From Pseudomonadota bacterium (lineage in GTDB: Bacteria > Desulfobacterota > Syntrophobacteria > Syntrophobacterales > Syntrophobacteraceae), in contig JAEZXS010000280.1 of NCBI GenBank assembly GCA_023442755.1, positions 1 through 19,020 on the forward strand: a stretch of 19,020 bases of DNA, in the 5' to 3' direction. The translations under genes were made by a program, and so were the position numbers. The notes beneath the pieces are model-generated. The model was not told the DNA's origin. It ran no database searches and saw only the letters and a program-made list of their open reading frames with translations. This document shows positions 1 through 6,728 of this stretch, piece by piece. Position 1 is the stretch's first letter; each line of letters opens with the position of its first letter.

Positions 1-158
1 GGTGGATTCCCAACAAGGCGTGCGTCGAGGCGCTGCTGCGAAATGCGGGGTTCGAGATAGTTGCAAATCCCGAAGAAGAGGTCTTCACCTGCCGCCGGGT
101 GGATACGGAAGGGTGGGGCGGAAAGGATATGGAGGCCGCACTGCCCGGGGTCCGGTAA
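1..158 (+). CDS. SAM-dependent methyltransferase, C-terminal end only (partial)
   Basis: The frame beginning at base 3 is open from the left edge to a TAA at 156-158 and encodes the last 51 residues of a protein that starts outside the window. The tail contains IPNKACVEALLRNAGF followed by an acidic NPEEEVFTCR stretch. From memory this resembles the C-terminus of DUF1698/CmoB-like methyltransferases found beside PIG-L and glycosyltransferase genes. No SAM-binding motif lies inside the window, so the family call rests on the tail and on the neighbours. It points the same way as the hydrolase, deacetylase, glycosyltransferase and second methyltransferase that follow, so it is probably the upstream member of that cassette. 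A REP-like sequence lies in the 109-base gap after it. Confidence 0.6.
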   Translation, partial: WIPNKACVEALLRNAGFEIVANPEEEVFTCRRVDTEGWGGKDMEAALPGVR

Positions 159-174
159 TCTGCCTCACACAATG

Positions 175-200
175 TTGTGGGAGAGGCCTCCAGCCTCGAT
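175..200. repeat. REP-like half element
   Basis: The stretch reads TTGTGGGAGAGGCCTCCAGC then CTCGAT. It matches the right arm of the larger palindrome at 3862-3931 in layout (TTGTGRGAG, GC-rich 5-base stem, CTCCA/TTCCA loop, matching stem, CGAT). The stem GAGGC/GCCTC differs in sequence from GCGGC/GCCGC but pairs equally well, which suggests compensatory change in a REP-like family. It fills part of the intergenic gap before the hydrolase gene. Confidence 0.5.
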
Positions 201-267
201 GCTTTGACGGGCAACCTGCAGTTAAAAGGGGCGCAACTGTTATTACTATATTGGAGGAGGAGCTTTC

Positions 268-1155
268 GTGGTCGAAGCAGTGATGTTCTGGAACGAACCC
301 AATAACTATTCCCACTGGGATTTCGAACTGGATCCGGATTGGAGCATATTTGCCGAAATGACCAGGCTTGCCGCGCAGGCCGTGAAGGCCGAGAACCCGA
401 AAATGCCTCGCGTTCTGGGCGGCATCTCGCCGATAGACCCCGGGTTTATCGGAAACATGCGGGACAAGGGCGTTCTGGATGAACTCGATATGGTAGCCGT
501 CCACGGCTTTCCCCTGGACTGGAATCACTGGACCATTCACGAATGGCCATGCAAGCTGAAAGAGATCCGCGCGGTGACGGATCTTCCCGTGTGGGTTTCG
601 GAGGTCGGAGTTTCTTCTTTCGGGGCCGAAGAGGTCCAGGTGTTCGGTCTCAAGCGCACCGCCCAGCTTCTCATCGGCCGCGCCAATCGCATACACTGGT
701 ATAGCCTCTACGATTTGCCGCGCGCCTGGCCGGCGACGACCCGGCATCGCGAAGCGGAGGGGTCGTCCTATTACCGTCATTTCTACATGGGCCTCATACG
801 AGAAGACGGAACCCCGAAGCCGGCCATGTCAATCTTTCCCGAATACACGCCCGAGATGGGAATCTGCCAGTGGTTCCATTTCGAGGACCATCGACTGGAC
901 CATGCCGCCAAGTGGCTGCGGCGTCTCGGTGTCAAGTACCTGAGAACGGGTTTGAGCTGGGCGGACAGTTTCCGTCCCAATGCGGAAGCCTGGTTCGATC
1001 GCCAGATGAAGGTCCTGGAAAACGTCAGGGTCACTCTCACTTTCTGCTTTACGCCCGAAGCGTGCGGCATCCGTCCGCATCATACAAGCCCCCCGGCATG
1101 TCCCGAACAATTTGCCGATTTCTGCGCCAGGATGGTCAGGCGCTATGCAGGATAG
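268..1155 (+). CDS. Glycoside hydrolase of clan GH-A type (beta-xylosidase-like), apparently permuted
   Basis: A 295-residue protein starting at GTG 268, behind a GGAGGAGG ribosome site (253-260) with a spacing of 7. FWNEPNN at residues 7-13 matches the acid/base NEP motif of clan GH-A TIM barrels, and VWVSEVGVS near residue 108-116 matches the nucleophile strand. In ordinary members three barrel strands precede NEP. Here only a few residues do, and the last hundred residues (from GICQWFHFEDHR through LRRLGVKYLRTGLSW to VTLTFCFTPE) look like those missing first strands. The frame has a stop at 223-225, so no upstream portion has been missed. There is no signal peptide, so a cytoplasmic role is likely. 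The stop is followed 5 bases later by the deacetylase ATG, implying one operon. The substrate is unknown; a glycan made by the cassette is the natural guess. Confidence 0.7.
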   Translation: MVEAVMFWNEPNNYSHWDFELDPDWSIFAEMTRLAAQAVKAENPKMPRVLGGISPIDPGFIGNMRDKGVLDELDMVAVHGFPLDWNHWTIHEWPCKLKEIRAVTDLPVWVSEVGVSSFGAEEVQVFGLKRTAQLLIGRANRIHWYSLYDLPRAWPATTRHREAEGSSYYRHFYMGLIREDGTPKPAMSIFPEYTPEMGICQWFHFEDHRLDHAAKWLRRLGVKYLRTGLSWADSFRPNAEAWFDRQMKVLENVRVTLTFCFTPEACGIRPHHTSPPACPEQFADFCARMVRRYAG

Positions 1156-1160
1156 ACACC

Positions 1161-1988
1161 ATGTCCTACGATCCCTTCCTGAGGTTCTGCTTGTCGCTGC
1201 GGGACGAGAATGTCCTGGCGGAGACCCTGGTAGTGGCAGCACACCCCGACGATGAGGTCATCGGCGCCGGCGGGCAGCTGCCAAAACTCGAAGGCATTCA
1301 CATCCTTCACGTGACCGACGGCGCCCCGCGCAACATGGCGGATGCCTCGGCAAACGGGTTTTCAAAAAGAGAGGACTACGCCGCAGTGCGGCGCCGGGAA
1401 CTCCAGGCAGCTCTCGATCATTGCGGAATTCCGTCCTCCCGGCTTCTGCAGCTCGGTTTTGCGGACCAGGAAGCCTCGTTCCGCCTCGTCGACCTGACCG
1501 TCCGGCTTGCCGAGACCATAAGAGAACTCAATCCCGACCTTGTATTGTGCCACGCATATGAGGGGGGGCATCCCGACCACGACGCCACCTCGTTTGCCGC
1601 GCACGCCGCCCTGACCCTTTTGCGACGCGAAGGGCGGCGCGACCCTTTGCTGATGGAATTCGCACTGTATCATGCTTCTCCCGATGGAATGGCGGCGCTG
1701 CGGTTTTTGCCCGCCGAGAATTGTCCCTGGATACTCCTGCCGCTGTCTGCGGGGGAGCGCAGTCTGAAACAGCGGATGATAGGCTGCTTCAAAACGCAGC
1801 GGAAAGTGCTGATGCAGTTCCCGCTCTCGGTCGAGGCCTTCCGCCTGGCGCCGAGGTACAACTTCACCCGGCCGCCGCATCCCGAATTGCTCTACTATGA
1901 GAAATTCGACTGGGGAGTGAACGGGAGCACGTGGCGGGCGATGGCTGCCGAGGCGCTGACGCAGCTCGCATTGTCCGGATCGATATGA
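1161..1988 (+). CDS. PIG-L / LmbE family N-acetylglucosamine-type deacetylase
   Basis: A 275-residue zinc-dependent deacetylase. The family removes acetyl groups from N-acetyl sugars or their conjugates (GlcNAc-PI, mycothiol, bacillithiol, teicoplanin precursors). The sequence has AHPDDE at 27-32, whose H, D and D/E residues bind zinc and act in catalysis, and the second zinc motif region GHPDHDATS at 136-144, preceded by HAYEG at 131. The length is normal for the family. I chose ATG 1161 because the longer open frame upstream (to 870) is only a shadow of the hydrolase gene and MSYDPFLRF leads directly into the conserved core. It starts 5 bases after the hydrolase stop and its TGA overlaps the next ATG in ATATGA, so translation is probably coupled. 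The substrate cannot be read from the sequence. Confidence 0.9.
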   Translation: MSYDPFLRFCLSLRDENVLAETLVVAAHPDDEVIGAGGQLPKLEGIHILHVTDGAPRNMADASANGFSKREDYAAVRRRELQAALDHCGIPSSRLLQLGFADQEASFRLVDLTVRLAETIRELNPDLVLCHAYEGGHPDHDATSFAAHAALTLLRREGRRDPLLMEFALYHASPDGMAALRFLPAENCPWILLPLSAGERSLKQRMIGCFKTQRKVLMQFPLSVEAFRLAPRYNFTRPPHPELLYYEKFDWGVNGSTWRAMAAEALTQLALSGSI

Positions 1989-3046
1989 TGCTTACCATTC
2001 TGAGCGTAGCGTATGCGCTCGCACCGGTTCACCCGGCTACCGCGGGAGGGGCCGAGCAAGTCCTGGGGCAGATAGATTCCGCCCTGGTCGAGGCCGGCCA
2101 CCGGTCGATCGTAGTTGCCTGCAAAGGCTCGTCCGTTTCCGGAACCCTTGTCGAAAGCGCCGACCTGTCCGGCGCGCTCGACGGCGGGACTCGACGTCTC
2201 GCCAACGAGCAGCACAGGCGCGCAGTCGCGCGGGCGCTCGACAAGTGGCCGATTGACCTGGTTCACATGCATGGCCTCGATTTCGAGACGTTCCTGCCCG
2301 GCCCCGGCTCCCCCGCACTCGTCACCCTCCACCTGCCTCCCGGCTGGTACCGGAAGGAGATCTTCCGGCCCGACCGGAAACGCACCTACCTGCACTGTGT
2401 CTCCCGGTCCCAGGAAAGAGCCTGCCCGCCCGGTGTAAATCTTCTTCCGGTGATCGAAAACGGCGTGCCCGTCCACCGATTCCCGTTCAGCAGGAAAAAA
2501 GGAGAATACGTTCTGTGCCTGGGCAGGATTTGCCCGGAGAAGGGCTTCCACCTTGCCCTGGATGCGGCTGCGATGGCCGGAGTGCCGCTCTTTCTTGCCG
2601 GCGAGGTATTCGGCTACGGGGAGCACGAGCGGTATTTTCAAGAGGAGATGGTCCCGAGATTGAACCGGGGGAACAACATGTTTCTCGGGTCCCTGGATTT
2701 CGAGAAAAAATCGCGCCTTCTTGCTTCTGCCAAATGTCTGCTGGCGCCGAGCCTTGCCGCTGAAACCAGTTCTCTTGCGGCGATGGAGGCGCTTGCCTGC
2801 GGCACTCCCGTGGTGGCGTTCCCGTCGGGGGCAATCCCCGAAATCGTCGAAGACGGGAAAACGGGGTTTCTCGTCCGGGATGTGCGGGAGATGGCCGAAG
2901 CCATCGCAAAGACCTCCCGAATCGATCCCGCGGAATGCAGAAGGGCTGCCGAGGATCGGTTTTCATCCGGCCGGATGATCAAAGATTATTTTCACCTGTA
3001 CGAACTGGCAAAAAATGGTGAACTCGACTCGCTGCTTCGAAAATGA
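1985..3046 (+). CDS. GT4 family glycosyltransferase
   Basis: A retaining GT-B glycosyltransferase of about 353 residues. The N-terminal domain opens with SVAYALAPVHPATAGGAEQVL, with the glycine-rich acceptor-side loop typical of GT4. The C-terminal domain begins at GRICPEKGFHLALDA and carries the nucleotide-sugar motif ETSSLAAMEALACGTPVV, with the E-x7-E pair at E260 and E268, then IPEIVEDGKTGFLV. The ATG at 1985 overlaps the deacetylase stop; ATG 1988 is equally possible. A longer open frame to 1931 lies inside the deacetylase gene and its residues do not fit the family. No membrane segment is visible. The 3' end overlaps the next methyltransferase by 32 bases. The likely role is transfer of one sugar in the glycoconjugate pathway of this cassette, where a GT next to a PIG-L deacetylase recalls mycothiol/bacillithiol-type logic, but no ligase is seen here. 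Confidence 0.9.
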   Translation: MMLTILSVAYALAPVHPATAGGAEQVLGQIDSALVEAGHRSIVVACKGSSVSGTLVESADLSGALDGGTRRLANEQHRRAVARALDKWPIDLVHMHGLDFETFLPGPGSPALVTLHLPPGWYRKEIFRPDRKRTYLHCVSRSQERACPPGVNLLPVIENGVPVHRFPFSRKKGEYVLCLGRICPEKGFHLALDAAAMAGVPLFLAGEVFGYGEHERYFQEEMVPRLNRGNNMFLGSLDFEKKSRLLASAKCLLAPSLAAETSSLAAMEALACGTPVVAFPSGAIPEIVEDGKTGFLVRDVREMAEAIAKTSRIDPAECRRAAEDRFSSGRMIKDYFHLYELAKNGELDSLLRK

Positions 3047-3782
3047 GAAGCGCCATACCGACTACGACGGCTTCGCCTGGTTCTACGACCGGTACTGGGC
3101 GTGCCGCTACCACAAGGTGGCGATACCTGCCCTGGAAAAACTCCTCCTTGCACGGCTTTTGCCCGGCTCACCGGTGCTCGACCTGTGCTGCGGGTCGGGA
3201 CACCTCTCGCGCCACCTTGCCGGAAGAGGCTTCATCGTCACGGGACTGGACGGGTCGGAAGAGCTGCTGAAATATGCGCGTGCAAACGTCCCGGCCGGGC
3301 GCTTCCTGGCGGGAGACGCACGCCGGTTCAGCATGCCCGGGACGTTCCAGGCAGTGCTCTGCACCTTCGACAGCCTCAACCACGTGCTGGAAAGGGAAGC
3401 TCTGACAGCGGTCTTCAAAAATGTACGGGCGGCGCTCCGCCCGGGCGGAGAGTTCCTGTTCGACCTCAACATGGAAGAAGCGTACCGCACGATGTGGGGA
3501 AGGATGTCGGCGGAAGTGGAACCGGACAACGTGTGCATCGTCCGGGGCCGGTACCTGGCGGAAGAGCGGCTGGGCCGGACCGAGATCACCACCTTCCGGC
3601 TCGTGGACGGCTGGAGGCGTGCGGATACGGTACTGCACCAGAGGTGCTACAGTCCCGAAGAAGTCCTGGCCTCCCTGGATGAAGCCGGGTTCAAGGACGT
3701 GCTGGTCTACGATGCGCGGCGGGATCTTCAGATTGCCGACGATATCGGGGTGGGGCGGATGTTTTTCCTGGCGGGGAGGTGA
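3015..3782 (+). CDS. Class I SAM-dependent methyltransferase
   Basis: A 255-residue Rossmann-fold methyltransferase. Motif I is VLDLCCGSGHLSRHLA at about 54-69, followed by the acidic strand end VTGLDGSEELL at about 76-86, GDARRF, the TFDSLNHV strand 4 motif, and LRPGGEFLFDLN at strand 5. The amino end has YDGFAWFYDRYW, a lid region common in small-molecule and sugar methyltransferases of this group. The ATG at 3015 lies inside the glycosyltransferase gene (32-base overlap) and has only a weak ribosome site, so it probably depends on translation of the upstream gene. It is the last gene of the cassette: 180 bases follow without a gene, including a REP-like palindrome. The substrate is not identifiable. 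Confidence 0.88.
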   Translation: MVNSTRCFENEKRHTDYDGFAWFYDRYWACRYHKVAIPALEKLLLARLLPGSPVLDLCCGSGHLSRHLAGRGFIVTGLDGSEELLKYARANVPAGRFLAGDARRFSMPGTFQAVLCTFDSLNHVLEREALTAVFKNVRAALRPGGEFLFDLNMEEAYRTMWGRMSAEVEPDNVCIVRGRYLAEERLGRTEITTFRLVDGWRRADTVLHQRCYSPEEVLASLDEAGFKDVLVYDARRDLQIADDIGVGRMFFLAGR

Positions 3783-3861
3783 CGTACGTTGCTCAGTCGG
3801 TCCCCGGCTGAAACCGCGTCCGGTCCGATTCCCACAGAGCGATCGCGCTGATTTGACAAAA

Positions 3862-3931
3862 ATCGCGGCTGGAAGCCGCTCCCACAAAGACTAAATCCTT
3901 TGCCTTTGTGAGAGCGGCTTCCAGCCGCGAT
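3862..3931. repeat. REP/BIME-like palindrome
   Basis: Arms 3862-3889 and 3904-3931 are reverse complements at 27 of 28 positions, separated by a 14-base spacer. Each arm itself folds around GCGGC-TTCCA-GCCGC, so the whole is a pair of REP-like units in opposite orientation. It lies in the gap between the end of the methyltransferase cassette (+) and the convergent DUF945 gene (-), a typical site for such elements, where it may also limit read-through. A related single unit lies at 175-200. Confidence 0.8.
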
Positions 3932-3963
3932 GCAATTGCTGCGAATACCGGATAACCCTAATA

Positions 3964-5403
3964 TCAGTTAAGCGCCGGCCCGCCCTTCAGCAGGTCGGTT
4001 ATGGGTATCTTGCGCCCGTTGACGGTTATCCGGCCGGCTTTGTAGGCTGCGCTCACCTTCATGGATGCGCCGTCCCGCACCAGGTAGTTTTGCGCCAGGA
4101 GCTGTTCGATCGTTTTCGCGGTCCTCTGCTTCGCCAGGGATGCCGCCTCGTCATCGGAGGGACCACCCTCGACTTTCAGCGCCCCCGTCAGACTCTTTTC
4201 CACGGCAAAGCTCAGCAGAGGCTCGGCCACGAACACATCCGCATTGGCGCTGATTCCGCTCAGGAGGAGCAGAATCGGGTTGTCGAGCGAAAATCCCGAA
4301 CCGGCAACGACAATTTTCGCCGTTGCGGTGAAATCGCCCTTGTCCGAACCCAGCCGAAGCTCTTTCAGCTCGATTTCGGGCGACTTGGCCGCCAGCCCGG
4401 TGAGAAGCTGCATGTAGCAGGAATTGAGCGCCTTCGTGACATCCTTTCCCGATTTTTCCGAAGCCCCGATCTCTCTCAGGTTCTTCTGAAAGCGGGACAG
4501 GGCCGCCGCGTCGAGCTTCCTGGCTTCGAGTTCCATGGAAAACGGGCCGTACGCGCCTCCTTCTGCCGCCAGCTTATCGAAATGGAAGCGGACAAAACCG
4601 TTTACCGTATCGCCCGAGCCTCCCGATCCCGTCTCGATGCCCGGGCTCTCCAGCCTGAACGGCACATTTCCATCGCCGGAAGTGAAATCGACCCCTTTGC
4701 ACGCGATGCTCATATCCCCTACGGTGACATCGTTCCGGTCGGCGCGCGCGCTGAACTCGCCGCGCGTTTCGCGAACATTCAGCCATTCGCCCTTCTCATT
4801 CAGCTTGATCCAGGGGGCGTTGAACGTCCCAGCCCCCTCGTTCAAGGCGATATCGAAGTGCGAGCGGGAATGAAAGCCTCCCCAGTCCAGGAAGGTCTCC
4901 GCGCCCTGCGCATCCTTGAATTTTTTCTGAAAGGCGGGCACATCCGCGTACGACTCGCCGCTCCCGTCGAGATACAGTACAGTCCATATTTCGGAAGACG
5001 CGAGTTCCGGAACTTCTTCCAGGGCCTTCCTGACCATGTTCCCGTTTTCCGCGGCGGGGGCCAGGCGAGTGGTAATTACCGCCTGGACCGGTTGAAAGCG
5101 GCGTGTTGCGTGCGGGTTGGACAGCATGGCAAGCGGTCCGTGCTGGATCGTATTGACCAGGGTGAAATTCAAGGGCTCTTCTTTACCCTGTAGTGTGACG
5201 GTCACCGAAGTCTGCGCGGTGGAAAGGAAAATGCCCCGATCGTACTTTGTCGTGGCAATTTCGACGGAATTGGGACGGGAGACCTGCGCGAGCAGGATTT
5301 CGTACTGCTTTTGGGCCTGGGCGCCGACCCAGTAGCTCGCAGCGCAATACGCACCCGACAATACGAGGATTAAAAGCAGTATAGCTGCCGGAAGTTTTCT
5401 CAT
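3964..5403 (-). CDS. DUF945 (YdgA-like) membrane-anchored protein
   Basis: A 479-residue protein with an N-terminal hydrophobic signal/anchor (MRKLPAAILLLILVLSGAYC) followed by YWVGAQAQKQYEILLAQ, the usual opening of DUF945/YdgA family proteins. The rest is a soluble beta-rich domain with alternating basic and small residues and NGRKIPITDLL near the end. The length agrees with E. coli YdgA (about 500 residues). The family's function is not established; its members sit in or outside the inner membrane and face the periplasm. I chose ATG 5403 over an upstream Met at 5529 because it places the hydrophobic segment at the terminus and has AAGGGGG upstream, though spaced rather far away. It is convergent with the glycan cassette and divergent from dnaJ, so it is probably a single-gene unit. 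Confidence 0.82.
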   Translation of the reverse strand: MRKLPAAILLLILVLSGAYCAASYWVGAQAQKQYEILLAQVSRPNSVEIATTKYDRGIFLSTAQTSVTVTLQGKEEPLNFTLVNTIQHGPLAMLSNPHATRRFQPVQAVITTRLAPAAENGNMVRKALEEVPELASSEIWTVLYLDGSGESYADVPAFQKKFKDAQGAETFLDWGGFHSRSHFDIALNEGAGTFNAPWIKLNEKGEWLNVRETRGEFSARADRNDVTVGDMSIACKGVDFTSGDGNVPFRLESPGIETGSGGSGDTVNGFVRFHFDKLAAEGGAYGPFSMELEARKLDAAALSRFQKNLREIGASEKSGKDVTKALNSCYMQLLTGLAAKSPEIELKELRLGSDKGDFTATAKIVVAGSGFSLDNPILLLLSGISANADVFVAEPLLSFAVEKSLTGALKVEGGPSDDEAASLAKQRTAKTIEQLLAQNYLVRDGASMKVSAAYKAGRITVNGRKIPITDLLKGGPALN

Positions 5404-5564
5404 CGGAATATTTGAACCCCCTTGACTGAATTTGGATGATGAATATCCCAATTTACCGGGAAAAGGAACGAAAATGCGCAGGCGCCAAGGGCCTCGGATT
5501 CCGGGCGATTCGTTTTTGTCCGGAATCATTGGGTGTTGCGCGGGGAGATTTCTCTGTTCTATAT

Positions 5565-5573
5565 TGGTATAAT
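5565..5573 (+). promoter_or_regulatory. Candidate extended -10 promoter for dnaJ-like gene
   Basis: TGGTATAAT is a full extended -10 element (TGn plus TATAAT), 42 bases before the dnaJ-like ATG. No good -35 is seen at 17 bases, as is usual for extended -10 promoters. No CIRCE or sigma-32 type sequence was noticed here. Confidence 0.45.
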
Positions 5574-5614
5574 TAGTGAAAAATCATTCTTAACTCAGGG
5601 AAGATAGCTGACAA

Positions 5615-6484
5615 ATGTCCAGTTTCGATTATTACGAAGTTTTATCGGTCAATCAGACTGCCTCCGCGGAAGAGATCAAGAAGGCGTATCGCAAACTCGC
5701 CCTGGAAACTCACCCGGACAGAAACCCGGGTGATACCCGGGCGGAAGAGCGGTTCAAGAAGATCAACGAAGCCTACGGCGTCCTTTCCGATCCGCAGAAA
5801 CGCTCCCAGTACGACGAATATCGCCGCATTGGCTACCAGCCCGGAAGACAGCCGGGTGCGGGTTTCGGATATTCGCAGGAAGACATTTTCCGTGATTTTT
5901 TCACGGGCGGCCGTTCTCAGGACGTTTTTTCGGAAATGCAGCGGGAATTCGAACGTATGGGGATGCGTTTCGATCCTACGTTCATCAATAACCTGTTCTT
6001 CGGCGGCAGGAACGTATTCTTTCAGGGCTTCATTTTCGGTCCCGGCAAGGTGCGCATAGTCCGCTACGGTGCGCCGCAAGCCCGGCAGAGGCCGTCATGG
6101 CCGGGAGCCGGCCAGCCGGTGGAATCGCCAAAGCCCGGCAAATTTCTCTCGTTCCTGGCCAGGGCAGGGAAGAAAGCGGGAGAGTACATCCTGAAAAAAG
6201 CCCTGGGGATACAGAATCCGTCTCTTCCGGGAAGCAGCGGGATGGCAGGCGGCCGTAACGAACACGATCTCACCTATCAGCTTGCGATCTCTCGCGACCA
6301 GGCCGATGCGGGGGCCGTTGTGATGGTGTCCCTGCCCCACCTTGTCGACGGAAAGCAGGTGGCGGTGCGCATCCCGGCCGGCGTCAGGTCCGGGACCAAG
6401 CTCCGGCTCCGGGAAATGGGGAACTCCTTTGCGGGAGACCCCGGCCGCAGGGGCGACGTCTACCTGGAACTACAGGTCGGTTGA
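5615..6484 (+). CDS. DnaJ-domain co-chaperone without zinc finger (CbpA-like)
   Basis: A 289-residue J-domain protein. The J domain occupies residues 5-70 with helix [19 protein letters not shown] and the HPD tripeptide at 33-35 that stimulates the DnaK ATPase. Then comes a glycine/aromatic-rich linker (about 75-185) with [12 protein letters not shown], repeated phenylalanines and [15 protein letters not shown]. No CxxCxGxG zinc-finger repeats are present. A single C-terminal DnaJ-type substrate-binding module follows (about 210-288), with [21 protein letters not shown] and [10 protein letters not shown]. It is shorter than CbpA and has only one recognisable C-terminal module. It lies 46 bases upstream of the copper chaperone gene in the same direction, so cotranscription with copper export genes is possible. 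Confidence 0.88.
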   Translation: MSSFDYYEVLSVNQTASAEEIKKAYRKLALETHPDRNPGDTRAEERFKKINEAYGVLSDPQKRSQYDEYRRIGYQPGRQPGAGFGYSQEDIFRDFFTGGRSQDVFSEMQREFERMGMRFDPTFINNLFFGGRNVFFQGFIFGPGKVRIVRYGAPQARQRPSWPGAGQPVESPKPGKFLSFLARAGKKAGEYILKKALGIQNPSLPGSSGMAGGRNEHDLTYQLAISRDQADAGAVVMVSLPHLVDGKQVAVRIPAGVRSGTKLRLREMGNSFAGDPGRRGDVYLELQVG

Positions 6485-6530
6485 GTTTTTTCACCGTTCG
6501 AAACAACCCCATTTTACAGGACGCAAAATC

Positions 6531-6728
6531 ATGAGGACGATAAAGGTCAACGGCATGTCGTGCCAGCACTGCGCAAAAGCTGTTACAAAAGCCCTGGAGG
6601 AAATCCAGGGGGTTTCCGGGGTCAACATAGACCTTTCCAATGGCTTGGTATCCTTCGAAGAAGACCACCCGGTGGACATGAGCACCCTGCAGGAGAAGAT
6701 CAAAAAAGCAGGCTATGAACTTGGCTAA
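6531..6728 (+). CDS. copZ: CopZ-like copper chaperone (single HMA domain)
   Basis: A 65-residue protein consisting of one heavy-metal-associated domain, with GMSCQHC at residues 8-14 giving the MxCxxC metal site (C11, C14). KAGYEL at the end is the usual last strand. Such proteins carry Cu(I) in the cytosol and hand it to the N-terminal domains of a P1B-type ATPase. The last 14 bases overlap the start of the ATPase gene, so the two are translationally coupled, which supports copper as the metal. ATG 6531 follows an ACAGGA ribosome site. His in the CQHC position is seen in CopZ proteins. The gene symbol is assigned by role and context. Confidence 0.9.
   Translation: MRTIKVNGMSCQHCAKAVTKALEEIQGVSGVNIDLSNGLVSFEEDHPVDMSTLQEKIKKAGYELG

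Noticed and set aside
85..780. Long minus-strand open frame opposite the hydrolase gene
   Set aside because: It lies antisense to a frame with clear catalytic motifs and has no ribosome site or family character; a shadow of GC-rich coding DNA.
1931..1984. Upstream extension of the glycosyltransferase start
   Set aside because: These codons lie inside the deacetylase gene and the GT4 fold starts at MLTILSVAYAL; ATG 1985/1988 fits the stop-start overlap.
4090..5193. 367-codon plus-strand frame opposite the DUF945 gene
   Set aside because: Antisense shadow; the minus-strand frame has the signal anchor and family pattern.
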